Part shown: piece by piece, positions 17,248 through 25,873 of the stretch
Numbering within the stretch: the first letter of the stretch is position 1
Layout of the letters: each line of letters begins with the position of its first letter
Assembly: GCA_021371995.1 (NCBI GenBank)
Contig: JAJFVA010000043.1
Coordinates: 1-34,535, forward strand
DNA length: 34,535 bases
Source of the DNA: Methanoregulaceae archaeon
GTDB taxonomy: Archaea > Halobacteriota > Methanomicrobia > Methanomicrobiales > Methanospirillaceae
Direction: 5' to 3'
Notes under the pieces: model-generated
Database searches by the model: none
Told to the model about the DNA's origin: nothing
Seen by the model: only the letters and a program-made list of their open reading frames with translations
Made by a program: the position numbers and the translations under genes

Positions 17248-18945
17248 ATGACCAGCGCTCAAAAAAATGGGTCCGGAAGTAAGGTCAGGAATCTGTTCCC
17301 GATTCTGACGTGGCTATCGAACTACAACTGGAAAGATATTCGCTTCGACCTGATTGCGGGTATTGTGGTCGCAGGCCTGATAATCCCCGAATCGATGGGC
17401 ATTGCCGGTGTGGCAGGGGTCGAACCACAGCACGGCCTTTATGCCATCCTTATTGCACTTTTTCTCTACGCAATATTTGGTTCTGGACGTCGCTCGGTGA
17501 TAAGTACACCGAGCGCTTTGGCTCTTCTCACCGCCTCTGCCATCGCCACCCTTGCCCTTACCGCATACGAAGATGTGCTGGCGGCAGTCGTGACCATCAC
17601 GTTCCTGACCGGCCTGATTCTCCTGATCATGGCGGTTTTGCGCCTCGGATTGTTGGCTAATTTCATTTCCTACCCGGTCATGAAAGGATTCTTGTTCGGC
17701 CTCGCATTGACTATCATCATCGGTCAGGTGCCAAAGCTCCTGGGAATAGCAAAAGGGGAAGGTAACTTCTTCGAGCAACTGTGGAGTATTATCGGTTCGC
17801 TCAGCCAGACCAGCCAGGTTACCCTGGCCCTATCGATTATCGCAGTGATTATCCTCTACGTGCTTGAAGAGCGTTTCAGGAAGATCCCCGGTGTGTTGTT
17901 GCTCTTTATCATTGGTCTTAGCGCCTCATATCTTTTAAATTGGGAGTCCCTGGGCGTTGCCCTGGTGGGATTCATCCCTGCAGGGTTGCCTGCGTTTTCA
18001 GTCCCGCAGATGAATCCCGATCTGATATTCCTTGTCATACCTGCCGCTATTGGCATCGCCTTTGTGTGCTTCTCGGAATCTGTGTCCATCGGTGATGAGG
18101 TGGCAGAGAAGCACAATGACGAGGTAGATCCCAACCAGGAGTTGATTGCCGTGGCGGCAACCAACATCGGCTCGAGCTTTGGCCAGGGGATAGGGACGGG
18201 GGTGAGCATGTCTGCGACTCACGTTGGTGACAATAGTGGCTCCAGGTCCCAAATGACCCTCATCGTTGCAGGCCTTGCGGTATTGGCCACGTTACTCTTC
18301 CTTACAGGCCTGTTCTACTATCTTCCTGAGTTCATTCTGGGCGTTATCGTCATCTTCGCAGTGAAGGGGGCCTTGAAGATAAGGCTACTGGCAAGTTATT
18401 ATGGGACGCTGCGAATCGACTTCTATTGCGCCATACTAGCACTGTTCGGGGTACTGGTTTTCGACGTACTGGTAGGTTTATTGTTAGCAATCATCATCGC
18501 CATCGGCCTGGTCATCTTGAGGATTAGCAATGAACGAGGTACCCTGCTAGGACAGATGCCTGACGGTCGGTTCATGGATCTCAGCCTGCATCCGGAGGCG
18601 AAAGAGATAGAAGGGGTAAAAATCCTCCGGCTGAACGTCACCATGTTCTACGCTAACGCACCCATGATAAAGAAACGCTTGCTCGATCTCATTCGAGAGG
18701 ACCCTCGGCCGAAGGTAGTAATCATAGACATGGAAGCCCACTACCTCCATCTCGACATCAGCTCAGCTCGCGTCCTTGAAAAGGTAGTAAAGGAAGCACA
18801 GGAGAAGAATGTTCAGATAATGTTCGTTGGTGTGAATACAGTGACGATGAGTGACATGGAGAAACAGGGACTGGTTGAACTGGCTGGCAGGGATCGTGTC
18901 AAGGAGACCATCCAGGGGGCTCTCCGCGACGTGGGGGCTTCTTAA
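17248..18945 (+). CDS. SulP family anion transporter with STAS domain, copy 2
   Basis: A 565-residue SulP transporter. The core has MGIAGVAGVEPQHGLYAIL, GSGRRSVISTPSALALL, and VDPNQELIAVAATNIGSSFG followed by SATHVGDNSG. The STAS domain (about 440-560) has DMEAHYLHLDISSARVLE, with Ser-Ser in the position that is regulatory in STAS proteins. It differs clearly from copies 1 and 3 (for example, GDEVAEKHNDEVDPN where copy 3 has ARTYAKAHDYEIDNN), so it belongs to another subgroup rather than being a recent duplicate. Cotranscribed with the membrane protein gene upstream. Eight codons of a lost DUF1214 gene follow its stop. Confidence 0.9.
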   Translation: MTSAQKNGSGSKVRNLFPILTWLSNYNWKDIRFDLIAGIVVAGLIIPESMGIAGVAGVEPQHGLYAILIALFLYAIFGSGRRSVISTPSALALLTASAIATLALTAYEDVLAAVVTITFLTGLILLIMAVLRLGLLANFISYPVMKGFLFGLALTIIIGQVPKLLGIAKGEGNFFEQLWSIIGSLSQTSQVTLALSIIAVIILYVLEERFRKIPGVLLLFIIGLSASYLLNWESLGVALVGFIPAGLPAFSVPQMNPDLIFLVIPAAIGIAFVCFSESVSIGDEVAEKHNDEVDPNQELIAVAATNIGSSFGQGIGTGVSMSATHVGDNSGSRSQMTLIVAGLAVLATLLFLTGLFYYLPEFILGVIVIFAVKGALKIRLLASYYGTLRIDFYCAILALFGVLVFDVLVGLLLAIIIAIGLVILRISNERGTLLGQMPDGRFMDLSLHPEAKEIEGVKILRLNVTMFYANAPMIKKRLLDLIREDPRPKVVIIDMEAHYLHLDISSARVLEKVVKEAQEKNVQIMFVGVNTVTMSDMEKQGLVELAGRDRVKETIQGALRDVGAS

Positions 18946-18954
18946 GCTAGGGCT

Positions 18955-19022
18955 CCAGGTCCCGGTGAAATTGAGCTCCAGCCATGATAGCCGATTTCAA
19001 TCAGACCGTGAGCCGGACCTGG
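18955..19022. repeat. Nested inverted repeats between convergent genes
   Basis: An outer stem pairs CCAGGTCCCGG (18955-18965) with CCGGACCTGG (19013-19022), with one bulged C; inside it TGAAAT (18966-18971) can pair with ATTTCA. The element lies between convergent SulP copy 2 and the sulfatase gene and could serve as a bidirectional terminator. It overlaps the DUF1214 remnant, so part of the match may be incidental. Confidence 0.35.
18958..18987 (+). pseudogene. Remnant 3' end of a DUF1214 gene
   Basis: The bases read GPGEIELQP then TGA, nearly the same as the end RPGEIELHQ of the intact DUF1254/DUF1214 protein at 22641-24059. At the DNA level, about 27 of 32 positions agree, including GTCCCGGTGA and ATTGAGCTCCA. 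Upstream the match ends at once and the SulP stop lies 12 bases before. It is best read as the scar of a deleted or replaced DUF1214 gene. Confidence 0.6.
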
Positions 19023-19074
19023 GGGATACAACCTTCGGCGGATGATAAAATGGAAACGGGGAAGTTCCGTAAGG

Positions 19075-21411
19075 TCAGTCTCTCATGAGCCAGCCCAGGA
19101 CCTCTTTCTCATGGTCCATATAGGATTCTCCGCTCACGTCAACGATAACCTTCTCAATTGCCCCCCCCGCAAACCGGAAGGGTGCAGCATAATCCGGCGA
19201 AACCGGTGCTCCCCCATCACTCCCGACAGAGAGACCTTCCCCGAACACGCCTGGCTGGGTCATGATAGTCCCCTGACCGACCCGTTTCATATCAATGAAG
19301 AGGGTGAGCGTGCCGACCGCACTCATGGTTTTATCGTCGCCCGTTTTCACGAACTCCGCAGTAAATGCATGTTTACCGGGCGTTATCTCCATATCCGATG
19401 TCACCCGCTGGATCTTCTCCCCCAGCCAGTTATACACATAGTGCAGCTTTTTATCTTGAATGTACAGGCTGTGGCCTCCTCCAACCCCGCCATGGGCAAA
19501 GAGGACCCCTTCAGCAGCGGGGGTTTCAATGACCACACCGGCAGCGATGGTATAGTTCCGTCGCCGGATATTGACGGCAACCATTTCGGGCACCGGGGCA
19601 CAATCAGGATAGTAACTGTAGCGGTTTCGTGGTTTCGAAGGTTCTGGCCGGGGGGCCGAAAGAAGTTCAAGGGGACTGCGGTCATCGAGGGGCAGACCGT
19701 GGTAAACGCCTGCATAGTAATACCAGAGCCCTTTTAAATTCTCAAGGATGTCCGGATTTTTATCTGCCAGGTTATGCATCTGTGCCCGATCTTCTTTTAA
19801 GTTGTACAGTTCCCAGACATCATGCTCGAACCTGCCCCATCCGGAGATAGGGGGGTGAATGGTGTTTGCAAGCCAACCCCTGGAGTAGAGAGAACGTTGT
19901 CCGAGCATCGAGTAGAACTGGACCGCTTTTTCTTCTGCCTGCGGGTCCCTGATCGCCGCTGCGAAACTCTCCCCTTCGATCGGGTTCTGGGTGAACCCTT
20001 TCAGGACTTCCGGTGGCGTTATCCCCAGCAGCTCATACAGGGTCGGTACGATGTCCACAGCATGGATATACTGGTCACGTATCTCTCTCCGTGCCTTGAT
20101 TCCCTTCGGCCAGGAGATGAGACACATATCGGCGACTCCCCCCTCATACCCTGCAAACCGTTTCCAGTAGGGGAACGGGGTGTCAAAAGCCCATGCCCAG
20201 CCGGTGCAGTAATGGTTGTAGGACTTCGGGCTGCCAAGTTCGTCAATGCGGAGAAGGTTCTCCTTGATGTCATCCGGAATATTATTGAAAAATTTTATTT
20301 CATTAAAGGAACCGGTGGGACCACCTTCCCCGCTCCCACCATTATCTGAGATCACGATAACAATCGTGTTCTCCAGTTGCCCGGACTCCTCGAGATAATC
20401 GAGGATCTGTCCGATTTCCTGGTCTGTATACGATACAAACCCGGCAAATACCTCCGCCATCCGGATGAACAGCGTCTTCTCATCCGGAGAGAGGGAGTTC
20501 CAGGGGAGCACGAAATCAAGTTTCGGCCATGGCTGCCCGTCGGGTCCTTTTACATCGGGTTCCCCGTGGGGGTTGATGGGGGAGAGTTCTGTTGAATCTG
20601 GTAACAGTCCCATCTTTTTCTGGTTTGCAAGGATCTGCTTCCGGATCTCTTCGTATCCCCTGTCAAACCGGCCTTTGTACTTGTCCGCCCATTCCCTGAA
20701 GACGTGATGAGGAGCATGGGCACAACCCGGGCAGAAGTACATGAACCAGGGTTTATCCGGCGCCACGGTTTTTGCGTCCCTGATGAACTCGATTGCCCTG
20801 TCAGCAAGGTCTTTAGAGAGGTGATACCCCTTTTCAGGGGTGGATGGTTGTTCGACGGGGTGGTTATCATAGACGAGGTCCGGGTACCACTGGTTGGTCT
20901 CCCCGCCGAGGAACCCGTAAAACCGTTCGAAACCCCTGCCAAGTGGCCAGCGTGCTTTCCATGCCGAGAGATCGGTCTCCTCTCCCGGGGTGAGGTGCCA
21001 CTTGCCGACTGCATAGGTGTTCCAGCCCCGTTCATTGAGCACTTCGGCTATGGTCCCGTTCTCGAAGGGTATTCGCGCACTCAGGCCGGGGTATCCCGCC
21101 GATCCTTCGACAATGGTGGCCATGTTGTTGGTGGTCGCATTCCGTCCCGTGATGAGGCTTGAACGAGTCGGTGAACAGAGAGCAGTGGTATGGAAATTGC
21201 TGAACCGGATACCCGAATCAGCGATCCTGGTCATATTCGGGGTCTCAACCGGACCCCCGAACGTGTCCATGGTCCCATACCCCACATCATCCCAGACGAT
21301 CATCAGGATGTTTGGAGATCCTTCCGGTGCAATCGGCTGGGTAAACGGGGCCCAGTCAGGGGTAGCGTCCCTGATATCAACCGCGATTTTTCCTTTCCAT
21401 GGTTTGGTCAT
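19075..21411 (-). CDS. Arylsulfatase, cysteine-type, cytoplasmic
   Basis: A 778-residue sulfatase of the alkaline-phosphatase superfamily that hydrolyses sulfate esters. Metal ligands Asp41-Asp42 lie in WDDVGYG, the formylglycine site is Cys79 in CSPTR (79-83) with the following SSLITGR, and further active-site residues are in VGKWHL (Lys137, His139), AHAPHH (His232) and SDNGG (355-359). The length exceeds the usual 450-550 residues; an extra C-terminal part of about 200 residues includes a beta-rich region seen in large arylsulfatases. There is no signal peptide, so it should act in the cytoplasm. ATG 21411 follows GAGGATG. The anSME at 12949-14121 is the likely activator. The natural substrate is unknown. 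Confidence 0.93.
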   Translation of the reverse strand: MTKPWKGKIAVDIRDATPDWAPFTQPIAPEGSPNILMIVWDDVGYGTMDTFGGPVETPNMTRIADSGIRFSNFHTTALCSPTRSSLITGRNATTNNMATIVEGSAGYPGLSARIPFENGTIAEVLNERGWNTYAVGKWHLTPGEETDLSAWKARWPLGRGFERFYGFLGGETNQWYPDLVYDNHPVEQPSTPEKGYHLSKDLADRAIEFIRDAKTVAPDKPWFMYFCPGCAHAPHHVFREWADKYKGRFDRGYEEIRKQILANQKKMGLLPDSTELSPINPHGEPDVKGPDGQPWPKLDFVLPWNSLSPDEKTLFIRMAEVFAGFVSYTDQEIGQILDYLEESGQLENTIVIVISDNGGSGEGGPTGSFNEIKFFNNIPDDIKENLLRIDELGSPKSYNHYCTGWAWAFDTPFPYWKRFAGYEGGVADMCLISWPKGIKARREIRDQYIHAVDIVPTLYELLGITPPEVLKGFTQNPIEGESFAAAIRDPQAEEKAVQFYSMLGQRSLYSRGWLANTIHPPISGWGRFEHDVWELYNLKEDRAQMHNLADKNPDILENLKGLWYYYAGVYHGLPLDDRSPLELLSAPRPEPSKPRNRYSYYPDCAPVPEMVAVNIRRRNYTIAAGVVIETPAAEGVLFAHGGVGGGHSLYIQDKKLHYVYNWLGEKIQRVTSDMEITPGKHAFTAEFVKTGDDKTMSAVGTLTLFIDMKRVGQGTIMTQPGVFGEGLSVGSDGGAPVSPDYAAPFRFAGGAIEKVIVDVSGESYMDHEKEVLGWLMRD

Positions 21412-21450
21412 AGCATCCTCTTGAAATCTGGACTATTCATACTATTAACC

Positions 21451-21470
21451 GATATGATTTAAATATCATG
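21451..21470 (-). promoter_or_regulatory. TATA-like palindrome upstream of the sulfatase gene
   Basis: An ATTTAAAT palindrome (21457-21464) inside a partly symmetric A/T-rich block lies about 45 bases ahead of the sulfatase ATG. On the minus strand it would place transcription start near 21435, leaving a leader that contains the GAGGATG ribosome binding site. Inferred from position and composition only. Confidence 0.4.
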
Positions 21471-21615
21471 TTCATCCGATAGAGGGGTCAGAGGCTCGTC
21501 CGGTTCCCTCAGTCAAATTAAGGAAATTAATTTCCGGCTTGTAAAGCGATCTATTCACCGGATATTTTGCCCAGGGAGTCCGATCGTTGACACATCCGGC
21601 CCATTAAGACATGAT

Positions 21616-21623
21616 TTTATATT
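21616..21623 (+). promoter_or_regulatory. TATA box for a probably leaderless lipoprotein mRNA
   Basis: TTTATATT centred about 24 bases before ATG 21643. There is no ribosome binding site in between, so transcription probably starts at or next to the start codon. Confidence 0.45.
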
Positions 21624-21642
21624 CCTGTACCAATCTTTTATC

Positions 21643-22398
21643 ATGAACCAAAAAATCGTAATGGGAACATTTATTGTTATCGTGTGTGTGCTGTTCGTTG
21701 TCGGTTCAGGATGCACCTCAAAACAGGAAGGGGCACTGCCTCCCGCAACACAAACTCCTGGAGCAACCATAACCCCGACCGATGAGGTGACGCCGGTAAC
21801 TACTCCATCAAACACCACTCCTGTCCCTACGGCAAACACACCGCTGCTCCAAGACGATTTGTTAAATCGTGAAGGAACAGGTGACCAGGATACCGCATTC
21901 AATCTGTTTTTTTTGAAATCCCAGGCCGAAATTATTAATAAAACAAACGATTTACTTGAGGCAATGGTTCCGGGAACCCAGACAGTTCAGGTCGGCTATT
22001 CTCCCTCGTTGGTGTATGTGAGAGCTGAAGACCTCGGATATACGACTGAGAATTATTATGATCAGCTCCTGAAGATGAAGGTATCCACACCGGAGAATGA
22101 GATGAAGAGAGTTGCCTATCTCCAATTCCTCTATTCGGCCAAGTCTTCTGCCTACCACATAGCAGATGCTGCAGAATCTGAAAGTTTCGGCGATTATCGG
22201 GATGCACTCGTAAGTGCAACTGCAGCAAAATTCGATCTGCAGAATATCGAAGCAGATCCGGACCTGCCCCCGACCATCCCTTATAATCTGCTGGATGTAT
22301 TCCTCAATGAATATATTGGAGACCTGCGGGACAAAGCAATTGAGAATGAAATAAAAGAGGGTACCTCAAGTGGAAGCAGGTTCCCTTCGCGGTCTTAG
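21643..22398 (+). CDS. Lipoprotein with Thr/Pro-rich linker and helical domain
   Basis: A 251-residue exported lipoprotein. Residues 1-23 are a hydrophobic signal, ending in the lipobox VGSGC with Cys24. A Thr/Pro-rich linker (about 30-68) spans the surface layer, and a helical domain of roughly 170 residues follows, rich in Asp/Glu, Tyr and Ala, with no enzyme motif that I recognise. The linker composition is typical of Methanomicrobiales surface lipoproteins. It is transcribed divergently from the sulfatase across a 231-base gap and is followed by a hairpin terminator, so it is likely monocistronic. A binding or structural role is possible; I cannot name one. Confidence 0.82.
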   Translation: MNQKIVMGTFIVIVCVLFVVGSGCTSKQEGALPPATQTPGATITPTDEVTPVTTPSNTTPVPTANTPLLQDDLLNREGTGDQDTAFNLFFLKSQAEIINKTNDLLEAMVPGTQTVQVGYSPSLVYVRAEDLGYTTENYYDQLLKMKVSTPENEMKRVAYLQFLYSAKSSAYHIADAAESESFGDYRDALVSATAAKFDLQNIEADPDLPPTIPYNLLDVFLNEYIGDLRDKAIENEIKEGTSSGSRFPSRS

Positions 22399-22400
22399 GG

Positions 22401-22430
22401 ATTATCAGCACCGGATAATTTTACCTTTTT
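22401..22430 (+). terminator. Hairpin and T-tract after the lipoprotein gene
   Basis: ATTATC (22401-22406) pairs with GATAAT (22414-22419) over a 7-base loop, followed directly by a T-rich run to 22430. It starts 3 bases after the stop codon. Confidence 0.5.
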
Positions 22431-22640
22431 ACCTCAGGCATTATGCTGCTCCGGACTGGTGCTCGATCGACCCCGCCTGCCATAGGGCACACAATAACGC
22501 TAACAGCCTGCCTTAAAAATGATAATTCATGGAAGTAATCCGACATTCGTCAAATATTTATTTAAGACTAAATGAATGACCAAATTTGAACCTGTTTTCT
22601 CCGTGATTATTTAATTATCATATACTACAATCAGTTAGGT

Positions 22641-24059
22641 ATGACTTCTCCTGTTCCACCAGGTATCGCCTCGCCGGATGAGATCGAGACCCGGCTTGGC
22701 ACGTTGAAATTCTTCGATGGCTTTCCTGACGGCCCAAGTGTTGAGAAGCTGTTCGACAATCTGGACTTCCAGCGGGCAGTGCAGGCATACTTACTCGGGC
22801 TTGCCCCGGTGAGCCAGGTTGCAAATCGCAAGGGAATCCTCAAGGTGGGTCCGGCGAACAGGACGGTACCGATTTTTGAGCAGATGATGACCCCGAAGTC
22901 GATCTTTCTTACCCCCAACAATAACACTCCCTACACCTGGTTCTGGCTCGATCTCCGCAATGGCCCTCTGGTTCTCGAAATCCCCCCAAAGGTCCTTGGT
23001 TTAATCGATGATATGTGGTACAGATTTGTCACCGATTTGGGTATCATGGGACCGGACAAGGGCCTTGGTGGGAAGTACTTGCTCCTGCCCCCAGGCTATA
23101 CAGGTGAAATGCCGGAAGGTTACTTTATTGTTCGGCTGGAGACCTTCAGCCTGTGGGCCGCGTGGCGGACCTTCCTTGAGAATGGCGACCCGAAACCCGG
23201 TGTTGCCATGGTCAGGAAATATACGAGGATATACCCGTTATCACAGGCCGCCAATCCTCCGGCGTTAAACTTCGTAAACGTGTCCGACCGGGATTTTTGC
23301 ACGGTCGCCCCGGCGGATTACACGTTCTGGGAATATCTCAACCAGGTTGTCCAGGAGGAACCCATTGAGTCGGTCGATCCTGTTACCCTCGGTTTCTATG
23401 CTTCTGTTGGAATCAGGAAGGGGAAACCCTTTGCCCCCGATACAAGGATGAAGAGAATCCTGACCGAGGCAGCAGCAGTCGGAGATGCAACCGCACGTGC
23501 TATTGCCTACCGGTGGCGTTTACCGGAGGGTTTCTTCTACCCAAACAGTGCCTGGCGCACCGGCTTCCTTGGTGGCTACAAGTTCGAGGAGAACGGGGCG
23601 CTCATTCTCGATGCCCACACGTTCTTCTTCTTCTATGCGACCGGGATAACACCGGCGATGGATTCGAAGATGATCGGAATGGGATCGCAGTATATGGCAG
23701 CATTCATTGATTCCAGGGGCAACCCGCTTGACGGAGGAAAGAATTACAGGCTGCACCTGCCCCCCAATATCCCGGTCAAAGACTTCTGGTCGGTAATCCT
23801 GTACGACAACCAGACGCGGTCCATGCTCCAGACTGGCCAGAAGTGGCCGGCAGTCAGCAGCCAGAGCAAGGGACTCCTGGTCAATGGAGACATGTCAGTC
23901 GATATTTATTTCGGACCCAGAGCACCAGCTGGCAAGGAAAACAACTGGATCCAGACCATTCCCGGCAAGGGCTGGACCACGCTCCTGCGGCTCTATGGTC
24001 CGCTCGAGCCGTGGTTTGATAAGACCTGGCGTCCCGGTGAGATTGAGCTCCATCAGTGA
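22641..24059 (+). CDS. DUF1254/DUF1214 domain-containing protein
   Basis: A 472-residue protein. The N-terminal DUF1254 part (about 35-170) contains TPNNNTPYTWFWLDLRNGPLV-like sequence and a DMWYRFVTDLG segment; the C-terminal DUF1214 part (about 340-465) contains LPPNIPVKDFWSVILYDNQTRSM-like sequence, WIQTIPGKGW and the closing LEPWFDKTWRPGEIEL. These two domains normally occur together in proteins of unknown activity, often exported; here no signal peptide is visible, so a cytoplasmic location is likely. DUF1254 genes are frequently found near sulfatase genes in bacteria, in line with the arylsulfatase 1.2 kb away (from memory, not searched). A remnant of a second copy lies at 18958-18987. 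Confidence 0.88.
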   Translation: MTSPVPPGIASPDEIETRLGTLKFFDGFPDGPSVEKLFDNLDFQRAVQAYLLGLAPVSQVANRKGILKVGPANRTVPIFEQMMTPKSIFLTPNNNTPYTWFWLDLRNGPLVLEIPPKVLGLIDDMWYRFVTDLGIMGPDKGLGGKYLLLPPGYTGEMPEGYFIVRLETFSLWAAWRTFLENGDPKPGVAMVRKYTRIYPLSQAANPPALNFVNVSDRDFCTVAPADYTFWEYLNQVVQEEPIESVDPVTLGFYASVGIRKGKPFAPDTRMKRILTEAAAVGDATARAIAYRWRLPEGFFYPNSAWRTGFLGGYKFEENGALILDAHTFFFFYATGITPAMDSKMIGMGSQYMAAFIDSRGNPLDGGKNYRLHLPPNIPVKDFWSVILYDNQTRSMLQTGQKWPAVSSQSKGLLVNGDMSVDIYFGPRAPAGKENNWIQTIPGKGWTTLLRLYGPLEPWFDKTWRPGEIELHQ

Positions 24060-24151
24060 CAGGGATAGGTAAATCAGACAGGGAATGAGAGCATTAGTTC
24101 AACAGCAAATCTGCACTCCGGAGATAATCCCTTTGTATTTTTTTTGGTACC

Positions 24152-25873
24152 TCACGGCTGCACCGGAGGAACGTTCCCGTCTTGTTCCAGGATTACTGAT
24201 ATGGTGGTGGTGCGATCCAGTCTTCCTACCTTCTCCTCGATACCTGCTGCCCGTAACACATCTCTCACCTGCCATGATGCATTCGCGAGGCGGAGGGTTA
24301 CCCCTCTCCGATCGAGATCGGTAATGAGATCGCGAATCATATCTACGGCAGTCACATCAGTAATCGGGGATAAGTCGAGATCTATAATCGCGAGATGAAT
24401 CGGTCGCTGCTCCTTTGCGAGCGTTTTTAAGAAATTCTCTTTGAAGCTCTCTGCATTGGCAAAGATCAGGGGGGCATCTATCCGGAAAATAAATACCCCG
24501 GGAACGGCCTCATTTTCAGGGTGACGAGCAGTACTGCCGAACAGGTTCGTGCCAGGGATCCTGCCGACAACCCCCATGTGCGGGAAGGTAAATCGGTACA
24601 AAATCTCGACAAGGGAGAGGGCCGCACCAATCAATACCCCGGCAAGGATTCCGAATAGTAATACGCCCCCGAACGTGATCAGGGCGATGTAGATCTCTGT
24701 TTTGTTGATATGGCCGATCCGGGCCAGCCCGGCGATATCGACCATCCTGAACACCGCAACGACAATCAGTGCGGCGATCACCGGCTCTGCAAGATAGTAA
24801 AAGAATCCTGTCAGGTACAGGACGACGAGGATAGTCACCCCTGCAGCGATTGCCCCGGCCAACTGAGTCTTTGCATTGTTCCGGTCATTGACCGCGGTCT
24901 GTGAGAAACTCCCTGAAATAGGGAATCCCTGGCCCATGCCAACCGAGACACTGCTCGCCCCGAGCGCGAGAAGTTCCTGGTTATTGTCAATTTCGTAGTC
25001 GTGTGCCTTTGCATAGGTCCGGGCAATTGTACTGAGCTCAACAAAGGAAAGGACAAAAAGGCCGACCGCAAGGGGAAAGACGAATGCCACATCACCGGGT
25101 GAGAAAACCGGCAACCCGAAATCCGGGAGTCCCTGGGGAATGGTCCCGACAATCTCCACTCCCTTCTCTTCGAGCCCTGTCAGCCATACCAGGATGATGG
25201 AAAGCACAACCACGACAAGAGAACCCGGGAGACGCGGGAACTTGTGTTCCAGGGCAAAAAAGAGGAGGAGCGCCCCGATACCAAGGGCGAGTGCATAGAG
25301 ATTTGTTTCAGGGATATTTTGCAGAATGAAGATAATTTTTTGGAAGAATGATGAGGGAGCCCCCGAAAGTCCGAGCAGCTTTGGGATCTGGCTGACGAGG
25401 ATTACAATCCCGGTCCCGACCAGGAACCCTTTCAATACCGGACCTGAGATCAGGTTTACCAGGAACCCCAGCTTGAGCAACCATGCAGTCACAGAGATAA
25501 CTCCCACAATAATTGCTGTCAGGGCAACAATCCCGGCATATTCTGCCGGGCTGCTGATGACCATTGCGGCCAGGAATGTTGCCACCATGATAGATTCAGA
25601 GGAGCTGGGTCCGATGGAAGCCTGCCGCGAGGTGCCAAAGATAAAGTAGGCCAGCGGGGCCATTATGCCCGCATAGAGGCCGTATTCAGGGGGGAGGCCG
25701 GCGAGTGTTGCATAGGCCATATTGTTCGGGATGGCAAACGCAGCGAGGGTCAGCCCGGCAACGAGGTCAAATCTCAGCCAGGTTTTATCGTATGAAGGAA
25801 GCCAGCGCAGAACAGGTACCAGAGCGACTACCCTGTGTTTGGCCGCTTCCAGCGATATTCCCTGGATATTCAT
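24152..25873 (-). CDS. SulP family anion transporter with STAS domain, copy 3
   Basis: A 573-residue SulP transporter. Core motifs are MAYATLAGLPPEYGLYAGI, TSRQASIGPSSSESIM and IDNNQELLALGASSVSVGMG with SQTAVNDRNN; the STAS domain (about 430-555) has DLDLSPITDVTAVDM. The frame is open to ATG 25969, but I choose ATG 25873: it follows AAGGGGA at good spacing and gives the usual N-terminal length before WLRFDLVAGL. A TATA-like AATATATAT at 25991-25999 sits 27 bases before 25969, so transcription could start there and a leaderless 605-residue form cannot be excluded. It converges on the DUF1254 gene. Confidence 0.88.
   Translation of the reverse strand: MNIQGISLEAAKHRVVALVPVLRWLPSYDKTWLRFDLVAGLTLAAFAIPNNMAYATLAGLPPEYGLYAGIMAPLAYFIFGTSRQASIGPSSSESIMVATFLAAMVISSPAEYAGIVALTAIIVGVISVTAWLLKLGFLVNLISGPVLKGFLVGTGIVILVSQIPKLLGLSGAPSSFFQKIIFILQNIPETNLYALALGIGALLLFFALEHKFPRLPGSLVVVVLSIILVWLTGLEEKGVEIVGTIPQGLPDFGLPVFSPGDVAFVFPLAVGLFVLSFVELSTIARTYAKAHDYEIDNNQELLALGASSVSVGMGQGFPISGSFSQTAVNDRNNAKTQLAGAIAAGVTILVVLYLTGFFYYLAEPVIAALIVVAVFRMVDIAGLARIGHINKTEIYIALITFGGVLLFGILAGVLIGAALSLVEILYRFTFPHMGVVGRIPGTNLFGSTARHPENEAVPGVFIFRIDAPLIFANAESFKENFLKTLAKEQRPIHLAIIDLDLSPITDVTAVDMIRDLITDLDRRGVTLRLANASWQVRDVLRAAGIEEKVGRLDRTTTISVILEQDGNVPPVQP

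Noticed and set aside
19042-21424. Several plus-strand frames of 70-230 codons across the sulfatase
   Set aside because: They lie antisense to a gene with all catalytic motifs intact and reflect its codon bias.
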